DNA of 64,000 nucleotides from Eonycteris spelaea (lineage: Eukaryota > Chordata > Mammalia > Chiroptera > Pteropodidae), in NCBI GenBank assembly GCA_003508835.1, contig PUFA01000021.1, forward strand, positions 5,248,501 through 5,312,500, read 5' to 3'. Both the position numbers and the translations under genes were made by a program. Shown one piece after another: positions 34,440 through 45,094 of the stretch. Below the pieces are notes generated by a model. That model worked only from the letters and a program-made list of their open reading frames with translations. It was not told where the DNA came from and searched no databases. Numbering within the stretch: the first letter of the stretch is position 1; every line of letters starts with the position of its first letter.

Positions 34440-37068
34440 TCAGCTTATGCACGTGTTGGATGCACATTTATCTTTTTTTTCCAGGAAGTTCTTGTTAAGA
34501 ACCTTGTCTTTGGTTACAGCTCCCCTTGCTGAAAACCTGCTCCTCCCTCTGGGGTGCATTGTCTTATCTCTTCATCCCCCAAATTCCGCAGGGCTACAGC
34601 CTTCCCTAGTGTGGCCCGTCTCCTTCTAAAATGTACTTTCAATACATCTGACTTTTTCTCAAAAAAAAAAAAATCTTGTCTTTGAAAGTTTTAAGTTAAA
34701 AAAAAAAAAGATATAAAAAGACTATCTTAGAAATGATGCCCAGCATCCATGGCTTGATTTGGGCTCTAAACGTTTTTGTTTTAATAAGAGCAAGTTTATA
34801 TTCAAACTTTCAAATACAGTTGTCAAATATAAGCTTTGCTGAAAGAGATGATTTTAAGACATTTAAAGCTGTATGTCTTTTCTCTGGTTTCCAAAAATAG
34901 AACACCTGCCTCTTGCTGCAGGTAAAAATATTTTCCTTCGCCAATCAACAAACCTCAGTGCAACAGAACTTTCTGGCTGGCATCCAGATCTTCGTACAGA
35001 GCCAAGTGAATCATCTGAGGGGTGACACATATCTTTCCCTGTAACTGATTATCTTTAGTTGAGGTTTTTTTGTTTTTGTTTTTGTTCGTTAATCAATTCC
35101 TGGGCAGAATTTTTGAAAGGTACTGCTGATGAGGCATGGCACAGAGAGTTCCCGAAATGAGTATTTTCGTTGATTTTTTTCACTCAGTATCTGCAAAGCT
35201 CAGCATTTTTCGAGTACCACCAGGGCACAACCCCCCAATACTTTTCTACTATTTGGCCAGTTTACTTTGAAGAATTTTCACATGGCTTCTAAAATATCCT
35301 CAGCTTTCGTGAAGATCTCTAAGACCTGAGAAAATCGCATTTCTTTTCTACCAGGATCTCGAGCCTTTGTGCCTAGTCAGATTATCAAGTTCAATGTCCT
35401 CGATTGGCTTCCTTACCACAAATAATAGGAAAAAGAGGGGTGTTATATCAATGTTTTGCAAATGAAGTTGCATGTCCTAAACTAATTCAGCTACTCATTC
35501 TTTGATTGAAAAATTGGACTGGCTTGAATAACGATCTGAACTTTTTTTTTTCTTCTTAATTCTTCTCCAAAGGAAACTTTGGCAGCTGACAGAATGCAAA
35601 TTTTCACATCAGTTTTTCCACCATGAAAGATGGCTTTTCGTTGTTAGTGTTTTAATCTTGGTTATGGAAAAAGCTGAATCATACAAAATCTTCAGCAGAG
35701 TCCTGATATTCTGTCCAGTACTATATGCTGCAGGAAATTCTCCTCTGCAGGGAAAACAAATGTGTAAACACACCAAAAGTGCTCTTAAAATACTTGGACT
35801 AAAACATTATTTAAATCAAGAATTTCTGTAACAATTACACATTTTTGGAACTCCAACATACCAGAAAAAAATACCTTTTTTTTTTGCATGAATCCATATA
35901 TGACATTGTCAAAAATTTCGATGCTATCTTTAATTACCCAAAAAGGAAAAAAAAAAAAAAAAGGAAGTAAAAAGGAAAGGTTTTGACGCCCGGTTCCACG
36001 CCTACAGGATGATGAAGGCTGTGGTAGTGTCTACACGCCCAGGCATGTCTGAGACTCGGAGGGCTGAGGCCACCTGAGTTTCTAAGCACTGTGTCCTGGG
36101 CTTAACTCCATCCCATCTGACAGCACTGTGGGGGAGATTTAAATCATCTTTCCTAACAGTAGTCTAATGTCATCCATACAGGGTTAAGGACAAGTGCTAA
36201 CCTACGTGGATGGAAGATGGCCTCAGTGTTCACTTTTACGCTTTATGACACTGTGTATAAAATCCGATGTTGTTTTAAAAATATATGCATATTTATGCTT
36301 AAGCAGAAGGCTCGGGTACTTTGTAGTAGAACACAGCAGAACAAATTAGATTTTACAGCCCAGGTGAACAAAATGCGTTTCCTTAACGTATGAATTTCTG
36401 CTTTATTTTCTGCCTATCCCTACCATTCAGTGGACTCGTTATCTATCCTCTGTAGTTTGAATTATAAAATAAGTACTTGTTTTTAATTTTCCAAATATAA
36501 AATTAGATTAGGATAATTAATATATTTCACCAAATTTCACACACCTGCCATCCACATTCTGACATCCTTCCCCACCAAATACCTCCACAAAGAGTGCCGA
36601 GCGCGGAATGACCTAGCAATGACTCTCAGAGAAGCAAGAGCTGTTTTGTGAATCTCAACTATGCCGATTTTCTTAAACGAATGTAAAGTCAACATATTGA
36701 AATAGGCAGTCCTCAGGTTATGAACAAAGATGTGTATTAAAATGCTGTCTGTCAGTCACTTATTTGGAATACAGAATCCTGTCTCCATTAAACACAAGTA
36801 AGAAATGCTGGCTCACCAAGGTTCTGGGTCTGTGTAAGTTGAATTATATCAATGGAGCGACTTGCCACACGTATGGACTCATGTAAATAAAAACCAGCCC
36901 ATCCTTACGTCTGGAGGCTGGGGACAAGGATCTCAAACGCGACGTAGGAAAAGCCTGTGCTTCGGTGGAAAGCTGTGCACTGTTCACCTCACGGCGTAAC
37001 CTTCCAGTGGCCTGATTCCAGCCTTTCACTGTCCTCAGGCTACGTCTGTCTCGCTAAGTTGTAGGTGG
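34440..37068. other. AT-rich intergenic island; unrecognised coding-like frames on minus strand
   Basis: No repeat family could be named over about 2.6 kb. Between about 35,940 and 34,850 on the minus strand several interrupted frames look protein-like. Examples are a 30-codon stretch with AIFHGGKTDVKI and FGEELRRKKK near 35,640-35,540, and a 60-codon stretch near 35,040-34,860 that contains FVDWRRKIF and ends in a stop. Stops and frame changes break it. A-runs at 34,664-34,676, 34,699-34,709 and 35,947-35,962 are on the plus strand, the wrong sense for the tail of a minus-strand retrocopy. It could be a decayed pseudogene or chance. Confidence 0.25.
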
Positions 37069-37515
37069 CTGTGCTAGTTTGCTGGGGCTGCAGGGACAAA
37101 GTGCCACAAACTAAGCGGCTGAGAACAACAGAAGTTTGTTGTCTCACCGTCCTGGAGGCTGGGAGTCTGAAGAAATCAAGGTGTCAGCAGAGCCCGACCC
37201 TCTCTGAATGCTCTGGGAGAGAGCTCCTCCCCACCTCCTCCAGCGTCCTGTGGTCGCCAGTAAAGATGGTGTCCTTGGCTCTTGGGAGCCTCAGCCCAAC
37301 CTCTGCCTCTGGGGTTTTCTCGGCGTGTCTGCGTCTCTGTGTCCCTCTTCTCACAGGGACAGCAGTTGTACTGGGTTTAGGGCCCACTCTCATCCAGGAT
37401 GACTAAATCAGAACTTGACTGCATCTTCAAAGACCTGATTTCCGAATAAGGTCCCACGCACAGGTTCCGTCTGGAGGGACGTGAGTTTTTGGTGGACACT
37501 ATCCAACCCAGGACA
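37069..37515 (-). mobile_element. MLT1-type solo LTR, reverse orientation
   Basis: gtgctagtttgctggggctg, aagtgccacaaactaagcgg, caaggtgtcagcagagcccg, ttagggcccactctcatcca, gcatcttcaaagacctgatt and cactatccaacccaggaca. Near full length. Confidence 0.9.
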
Positions 37516-38742
37516 GTAACTGATGGCAACGCGGACCCATTCTTGTTTATAGACATGCAAATCCTGCCCTGTTCAGAAGGGGTTCACCTGACTTCTCCCA
37601 GCGGGAAACACCAGTGCTGGCTTCATTTGCACGTTCATTTCAATATTCTTCATCTAGAAATGCATCTGCTCTTAAATTCTTTTAGATGATTTGGAACATC
37701 TGCCTGGTCCCTTCATTTGTTGAATGAAATCTTTAACGGGAGCTCATTTTTAAATCCGTGTGAGAGTTATGATTCTACTCCCTCTTTTTTTAAAAAAATT
37801 ATCTTTTAACTGTGAAAGGGGAGGAGAAAATGCACATGGGAATTCCCTTTTCTTTCCTTGGGCCCTGGGCCAGCCCCGAGGACACTGCCTAAGTAGGCCG
37901 AAGCCTCTTGAGCAATCTCTCTGCCTTCCACTCATTGTCTGCTCCTTGATTGCCTGCTTCAGACTCCCAGGAGACGTCTTCTCAGGATGTCTGCCCCGCC
38001 CCCCACATGGCTGGCCCTCCTAGGGCCAGACAGAGCACCTGATTCAAATGCTTCCTCCTCCGTCCAACCCACCTTTCCCCACCCAGAGGCCCACCGTCCT
38101 CACCATTCATGTGTGAGCTATAGCTGGGAGTCATACCAAAGACCCCCCAAATACTCCCTTCTCCCATAAAAGAAGTTGCTTGCGATCCACTTCAGCCACC
38201 ATTCAGTGTGATTTCAAGTAACGTTTTTGAGATTCGGTTCCTACTTTCCCCAATTTCTTCCTCTTTTACCTGTGAATTCATAGAGTGTCTAAATCTTTTT
38301 TAGAAAGCATAATTGCTTCCTATGGCAGAGCGACATGTAGTTAGGAAGTTGGGAAAATTGGGAAAGTTTTCAGAAAAAATGTATTTTTATTCCTAAATTT
38401 CTTAGTTTTTTGTTTTGTTTTGTTTTGTTTTTTGTTTTTTGTTTTTTTTGGAAATGGGCAATTTATTTGTTTTAAATTTTTCTTATAAATTTTTCTATTT
38501 CTCTTTTGGTAGGTGATTTGGTCTAAATTTTCAAAGGCCTTGAAAGGTGTGTAAATAATTCCACTTCTAGTAATGACTCTAAGGATAGAAAGAGACCGTG
38601 AGGCCGAGCTATATACAGAGGACTTGCTCTGCCCTTGGGTAAAGCAGTGACCCCTGGACCAGAGTAAGGGCTCATCAACTCTGGATTGTGTAACTAAATT
38701 ACCACGTGACAATTCGGTGCACCCCTTCGGCAGGATGTAGTT
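37516..38742. other. Intergenic, no gene recognised
   Basis: Unassigned; AT-rich with a (TTTTG)n tract at 38,406-38,449. Confidence 0.4.
38406..38449. repeat. (TTTTG)n simple repeat
   Basis: ttttttgttttgttttgttt and variants, with the same composition as degraded poly-A tails read from the other strand. Confidence 0.9.
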
Positions 38743-39184
38743 TGTATTGGTTAGCGTGTGTGTGATTTTGCTGGGGCGGGCGTAACAAAGCCCCACAGAC
38801 CAAGTAAGTGGCTTCAAACAACAAAAATGCGTTGTCTCACAGCTCCGGAGGCTGGACGTTTGCCATCAAGGGGTCAGCCGGGCCGCACTTCCTTTGCAAC
38901 CCGGAGGGGAGGACCCTTCCGTGTCTCTCCGGGGTTGGGGCGGGGGCCACCGTCCTTGGGGTCCCCTGGCTTGCAATGACGTCTCGCCCGTCTCTGCCTC
39001 TGTCTTCGCATGTGGCCTTCTGCTTGTGTGCGTCTCTTCCCTATTCAAACGGACGCCAGTTGTATTGGATTAGGGTCCAGTCCACTCCAGTGTGGCCTCG
39101 CGTTAACTGTTCACATCTGCTGTGACACGACGCTTTCAAATAAGGTCACCTTCTGAGGCACTGAGCGTTAGGAACAGACTCAAG
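38743..39184 (-). mobile_element. MLT1-type solo LTR, reverse orientation
   Basis: gtaacaaagccccacagacc, ttgtctcacagctccggagg, ggatgtggccttctgc-type stretch, gtattggattagggtccagt, tcaaataaggtcaccttctg. Same family and orientation as the copy at 37.1 kb but not a close duplicate. Confidence 0.88.
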
Positions 39185-40234
39185 CCGCAGCAGTGCGTCG
39201 AGCTGTCTACCCCGTACTTCTCAGTAGGAAGAGCCAGGAAGAGGATAGCATAGCAGTGCTAGCACGTCGACCCTCGGGGACGGCCTGGTGGGGCCCCGGC
39301 CTCGTGGGGCGTTATGTGTCAACCTCCAAGAATGGCCAGAAGCCCAGCTGTACTTATTAAGACCTGGGTCTGATCGAAGAGCCTTTTTAAGTTAGATTTT
39401 TAAAAAAATATTGCATGGTATTTACTTAAGAAGGGTTGAAGTCAGGTAAAGGGACTTTGGTTCTGGAAGGTTTCGCAGATATGAATACTCACTTGAGACT
39501 GGGGAATGTCCAGGGACGAATCCTGGAAGGCTGTCCATCATCCGGGCTGGGCGGCCCCTCTGACAGAGAAGGTTAGGCTTGCCCAGGAAGGGGCTGGCCG
39601 GGCGTGGGGCCAGGCTCTAGAATGCTAACTGGCCCCACTGATTGCCAAGGGTGGGAGTTCCAAGGGGCTCCCTGGGGTGTGGTGGAAGGGGGGCTGGCAG
39701 CTCCGACCAGGCCTGTGGTTACTGAAGTCCCTAAGGTGCTGGGAGATTTTCCATGTTTGCTATTCCTGTGCTGCTCTCCCAGGCCACAACAGAAGGCGGG
39801 CGGACTGGAGGTGTCCCACTTCACAGCTGGAGAAGGGCCCCAGGCGAGGGAGCCTAGCAACGGCTGTGTTGAAGAGGGGCCTGATCAAGGAAGGCCACAT
39901 TGTCCTAACGGCTGCTGGGGGCCTGGGCAGGGGCCCTGGCATTTGGGAGATGGCCTGAGACAGGCCCACCAATGCCTCAACTTTGTGGCCCCAAGTGGCA
40001 CCGGAGCCTTGGAGGGTACCATGACGACATCCCTGCCCTGTCTTCTCACCGTCTTTCACTGCTTTAATTTTTCATCTTCCAGAATTATGCCTGGGTCTCA
40101 GGGGCTGGTCCTGTCTTCAGGAACCTGTGTGACTGGACACTGCCAGAGCGGAGGGGGCCACAGCTCGCCCTTCAGGACAGCCTAACTGGAGAAATGTGCT
40201 CGAGCTCTGAGGGACAATGGCGGTGCCAGTTCTA
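39185..40234. other. Intergenic, no gene recognised
   Basis: Unassigned GC-rich DNA. The 193-codon frame at 39,604-40,185 has overlapping frames on the other strand and no domain. Confidence 0.4.
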
Positions 40235-40395
40235 ACACGCAATGCTCGTCGTGTGTCGGCTGCTGTTTGGGCACACTTTATACAAATTAGCTCCTTTAAT
40301 CCTCATTAACCAAACTATGAAGAAGGCACTACCATTATTCCCATCTTTACAGAGAAACTGAAACACAAAGAGGTTAATCAGTAGCTGAGACTATT
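40235..40395 (-). mobile_element. MIR SINE, reverse orientation
   Basis: acaaattagctcctttaatc, ctcattaaccaaactatgaa, cattattcccatctttacag, aaactgaaacacaaagaggt: clear reverse MIR. Confidence 0.8.
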
Positions 40396-40479
40396 CTACT
40401 ATCCAAGGGAAGTTCATGGTTTTTTTTTGTGAAGAGGCAGATAGCGGGGGTGATGGTTGCTGGGAGGGACGCGGGTTAA

Positions 40480-41060
40480 TAATACTCATGTCCATGGAAG
40501 AAACATCAAAACCTGTAGAGAATAATTATTTGAGCCAAAATGACAATTGCCAGGAAGTAAGATCTCAACGGATTGAGAAAGTGTACCCAGAGAATGGCAG
40601 TGTTGCAGCTTGTTTTATATATTAGAATCAAAGGAGGAGGCGTGAGGTGGATCATCGGTGGGAGATTAAGGGGGCAGGAGATGGCAAAGTGGGGAAATCT
40701 CGGATTGGATACAAAGTAAAACAGGGACGCACAGTTCTTTTAACCGTGGGGGTACAGGGGAGTTAGTAGTTAACGTTTGTAGCACATACAGATGGTTCCT
40801 GGGGGGCAAGATAACCATGAGGGGTTCTGTGGTCTCCGCTCTGGTGTGTTGGGGTGTCCTCAAAGGGTCTGGAAAAAGGGATGACTCTGACATTCCAAGG
40901 GTGCGTTATCTTGGATGCAAAAATACAATAGACGGGCTCGCCTAAGATAAAGACTGACCTTCCCCAAGAAAGCTACAGGCCAGGATGTGATGACCTGCCA
41001 TGACCTGCTTTAGTTAGGAATTTTTATGTTCAGACCATCCTGCGTGGTTAATCTTGGTCT
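40480..41060 (-). mobile_element. Solo LTR-like element with TATA box (ERV class unresolved)
   Basis: On the minus strand a tatataaaac TATA-like box (complement of 40,611-40,620) is followed by a short leader with ctgggtacactttctcaatc. A ggctcaaataattattctc stretch comes next, where a polyadenylation signal would lie. This is the spacing of a retroviral U3-R boundary. No internal viral genes are present. Confidence 0.55.
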
Positions 41061-41589
41061 CCGAGTTTGTAGGACCCGCCATACTGGGCTCCCCTCAGCT
41101 CGTCAGGGTTCGCGGGTGACCTGCGCTCGCTGGGGATCCAGATTGCCTGGGCACGCTTCATGGTCAATGTTACTCTTTGTGTTAAAATGTGCAGTAATAG
41201 TCTGAGGGACACACAGTGTGGGCGTTCCCCAGCTGGTGACCTGGCCGAAGAGAATTTGTGATAAACAATAATGTGAGTAATGCTGAAGCTCCGAGCCAAC
41301 AAGAAATGCCTGAACCATGAGCAGTGCTAGAAACAGTCCGCAATTGCAGATGACAAGGGCATCTGGGCCAGAAGGGGCCCCTCCCTCCTGCTCACAGCCC
41401 TGGGAGGGTGGGGGCAGGGTTCTCTCACAGTGGGAGGTTGGAGAGGGGGCTGGGCTCTAGTAGAGGGTTCCCAGGATGCCTTTCACCCCGGAGGGGCCTC
41501 CGGGGACAGGGATTAAAGGAACAGCAGGGTAGGGAGAGGGCTGGGGCTCTGGGTGTAGCCTGCCTTCCACAAACGCTTACCGCGTGCTA
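41061..41589. other. Intergenic, no gene recognised
   Basis: Unassigned, no coding signal. Confidence 0.4.
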
Positions 41590-41800
41590 ATTAATACTAA
41601 TAGCTAATATTAATCAAGAACTTATTTAGCTACAGGTTCCACATTAAACCTTTTCCAAGAGTTGCTTTTTTGCCACCTCTCTTACCACGACTTTGTAATA
41701 AGGCAGGTGTTGCTATTTCTACAGGGGAGGAATTAGCCCTAGGCGGGTCACACACCTTACCCAAGCTGAAGAGCTGAGCTTTGAAAACCTTTTGAACAAG
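41590..41800 (-). mobile_element. MIR/L2-type fragment, reverse orientation
   Basis: ttccacattaaaccttttcc, aataaggcaggtgttgctat, ttctacaggggaggaattag, gtcacacaccttacccaagc: a diverged reverse MIR. Confidence 0.5.
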
Positions 41801-43204
41801 GGGCCTCCAGGTGGCATTCAGCGGGGCACCGACTGTCTGCCTCCGCTCTGAGAGCTTACCTCAGGAGCCCTGGGTGTGAGGAAGGCCCCAGATAAAATGA
41901 GATGGCCCAGGGAGGTTGCACACGGAGAGAGGCCCCCGTCGACCACCGACGTTGGAGTTGGTGGCCCGCTAAGACCAGGCGGGGTGTGAGGAAGTGAAAG
42001 TCGGGAGCATCTAGAGCGGCAAGAGCCTAGAGCAGGCCCCGGAATCTCAGAGACCACGCCCACATGGTGGGGATCCTTCTTCAGGCATGACTTTCCAGGG
42101 CAGTACTCGCTGGCCTGCTGACTGGGTGTGGGTGGCTGTGGGGTGGTGGGAGGTCAGGGGCATGGTCTGGAGGCAGAGCCTGATAAGAGAAGAATTTAGG
42201 TGAGCACTCTTAGACTTCACCTGAAAAATGGGAAAGAAAAGAGCAGGAATGAGGGCGCGGTGCTGAGTGGTCAGGGAAGGGGGTTGCAGGGTTAGGGCTG
42301 CGCTGAGGCTTAGGGGCGGGGTCACGTGAGGCACGGACCCGCTAGAGTCCGCATCTTGGTGGGAAACGTGCGGTCCCGGAACCGCTGCCATGTCTTCAGG
42401 TGGAGCAAAACAAAGGCTTCCAAAAGAAAGAAAGGTGGGTAGGGTGCCGCCATCTCTAGGTCCAAGGGTCATTTACATCGTGTTTGCTTTCCCCTTTAAG
42501 CGCCTGCTACTCCTAAGGGCGTGGTGCTCACAGGTGACCACGGGTGAACCAGGGTCAGCAAACCTCTACTGGAAGTCCTCGCACGGAGACGACCGCGCGT
42601 TATTCGAGAGCGCTGCGCACCTGTGCGTGGGGCGGGAGCGTGGGGACGGAGGCGTACCTCCCGCTGGTAAGACTGAGCCTGATGCATGCGGCGGGTTAAA
42701 CGGATGCTCAGCCAAGTGTCCCAGCGAGGCACCCAAGCCTGGGAGTCCCGAGTAAGGGGGTGCTGAGAAGACGCCCCAAACAAAGAGCCCTAGACCTGTT
42801 TGGGGAGAAGAGAAACTAAGTTCACTTTGAGATATTTTGGGGGTTTAGGAGAATGTCTCAAAAAAAAAAATAGATTGATGTAGTTCAGAAATCGTCTTCA
42901 AAAAGGTTTTCGGAGCCAGAGAGTTAAATGATCTGGTTATTCCTCAGGCGGTCGAGGGAAGGGCGATTTGGCCACAAGGGCCTGGCTCAGCTTGGCGTGA
43001 GAGCAGAGAAAACCGTGCGTTCTGGGCCAGAGGAGATCACGTGAGGCCGGGCCCGCTGCAATCCGGTCCCCTGCCGCGTGGGGCGGAGTCCCCGAGCTGA
43101 CGCCAAAGCTCTTCTGCTTGACACTGGCGGGTTTGGGGCTGGGAGAGCGGGGGCAAGTACAGCTCAGCAGCCACTCGCGTGCGAAGCAAAGTTACCTTTC
43201 GTCT
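41801..43204. other. Intergenic, no gene recognised
   Basis: GC-rich and unassigned. A-run at 42,861-42,870. Frames such as 42,390-42,755 plus lack recognisable domains. Confidence 0.4.
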
Positions 43205-43580
43205 GTAATAAAGAATAATGAACACTTATGTGAGCAAAAGTCGCTGCAGCCCAGGAGACACGCACAGACTCAGGTAGCAAGCTAAGTTGTGTTTCCCCAA
43301 TGGGGAGGCCGCCTTTATGGCCAGAGTTCCCATCCAGGTTCCCAATCAGGTCCGTCTATGTAAGCAAGGTGTTCACACTGTGCAGTTCTGATTGGACAGG
43401 GCAAGTCTCCGTCTGTGGATAGGAAGACAAGCCAGGTCCCCTGCAGGGGCTGACTCGGCAGGGCTGAGAAGTCAGGGGTTCCCCGTTCTCCTGCCCACGC
43501 GTTGAGGCGGCAAAGGCAGCCGCTGTCCATCCAGGACTCCCTCATGCTCGGGGTGGGAAAGACTCCGGCCCGCTGCTCCC
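43205..43580. mobile_element. Possible LTR fragment, orientation unclear
   Basis: The minus strand has ccataaaggcggcctcccca (TATA-like, near 43,301-43,320) followed by a ctgagtctgtgcgtgtctcc stretch and ttattctttattac. The plus strand instead has AATAAA near 43,207. The base pattern is LTR-like but the assignment is weak. Confidence 0.3.
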
Positions 43581-44874
43581 CTCAAAAGAGGTGTCTTTTC
43601 TGCTCACTGTCTGCATTAGAGAACTTTACTGAGGTCTCGCTGTCTTCAGGGACGTCGTTCGGCCCTCTGCAGTCAGTGTGAGTGATGTGCGGCCCCAGTG
43701 CATGGCCAGTCTCGGGGGACAGTCACTCCAAGTCCTGGAGCATCTGGGCAGGCACGGGCATCGCATTGTGGCGTGCGACCGCCAGCGTCTCGGAGCAGGA
43801 CCATGCCGACTCGGGCTTCTGTCCTCCACGGAAGCAATGCTTAACTCAAGAGCACTGTTGGGGAGAATGTCTGTGAGGGACGGGAAGGGAAGAGGTCTGC
43901 GCTAAGGCTGAAGGCGAAAGTGGAAGTGAGGTGTCCCTGGGGAGAGGGCACCTGCAGCCCGCCCCCCCCCCGCAGTCTGGTGAGGGGGGGGGCCTCAGGA
44001 GCCAGCTGCCACCGCAGCGAATGTGGGCATGAGTCACTGGAGGGGAGGATCCCGTGGAGGGACTCTGTGATAAAATGTGCATATGAGACATTGATTATGC
44101 ATCTGGGGGTATTTTTGGTCCAAGAATAAAATGCCAAAGTGTTCTGATGAATTGTTGAGAGCTTCTACTCCCTCGCAGGCACGGGACCAGAGGCAGATGC
44201 GTTCAAGTGTGTAAAACATGCCCGTGGGAAGGAGTATCTGGTGGCTCACCCGGGCTGTGTTGTAAAGGGGTGGATGTTGTCCCCGTAAGCCCTGTGCCAG
44301 GCTTGGGCTGGTCTTCGGAACTGAGAGGTCAACGCTTCCAGGTTGGGTGGGAGGGGTTGGTGGCTTGAGATTTAGGACCACGGAAAGCTGGGCTGGCTCG
44401 GCCATCGCTTTCAGTGTTCATTCGGGAACGTTCCCGGAGCCCAGTCTGGGCCACATGCTGTGGTCCGGTACAGCCCCGACCCGCCTGTTCTTGAAACTCA
44501 CGGTCCATAGCTCACGGGGCCTTTGGTCTTTCTGCAGCCTCAGGTATGGAGTGTGGGGTGGGGGGTCCCCTACTTCGCAGCGCTGCACTGGAGAGCTGGG
44601 GTGACTACGTCTTGGGCAGCCAGAGTGAGTCCTAGCGACAGCGTCCATGTTCCTGCAGGTGGTCACTGCTCAGGCGGAGAAGTGGGGTCAGGGCTGGGGA
44701 GGTCCCCTGAAATTAATAGGAAAGAGGCCCTGCAGACCCTCGGGGAGGCAGCAGGGCTGTGTGGGGATCCAGTGGGGTGGGTGGAGTTAGAGTAACAGGG
44801 AAAAGGGGGAGGGGACACATGGCCTTCTCACTTTATAGGGTTTGCTCAAGAAGCATTAACTACTCTTGTGATTA
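43581..44874. other. Intergenic, no gene recognised
   Basis: Unassigned. C-run at about 43,962-43,971 and G-run at about 43,984-43,991. Confidence 0.4.
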
Positions 44875-44878
44875 AAAA

Positions 44879-44930
<52 letters not shown>

Positions 44931-44932
44931 AA
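44874..44932. repeat. (GAAA)n microsatellite
   Basis: About 13 uninterrupted gaaa units. A pure purine strand that can form triplex DNA. Confidence 0.97.
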
Positions 44933-45042
44933 CCCACGTATTTTAAAATGAGAAAATGGAAGGTGAAAAGTGGAGCTTGTTGAAGGAGCTCTTCCTGGCA
45001 GAAAGGTTTGACTATGAAGGCAAGCCTGGCTAGGGGGAGGTG

Positions 45043-45044
<2 letters not shown>

Positions 45045-45081
<37 letters not shown>

Positions 45082-45094
45082 CGCCGCGCGCGTG
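45045..45094. repeat. (GT)n(GC)n alternating tract
   Basis: About 13 gt units, then gcgcgcgcgcgccgcgcgcg: strongly Z-DNA-prone sequence. Confidence 0.95.

Noticed and set aside
39604..40185. 193-codon plus-strand frame
   Set aside because: No domain, overlapped by frames on the opposite strand, no splice context.
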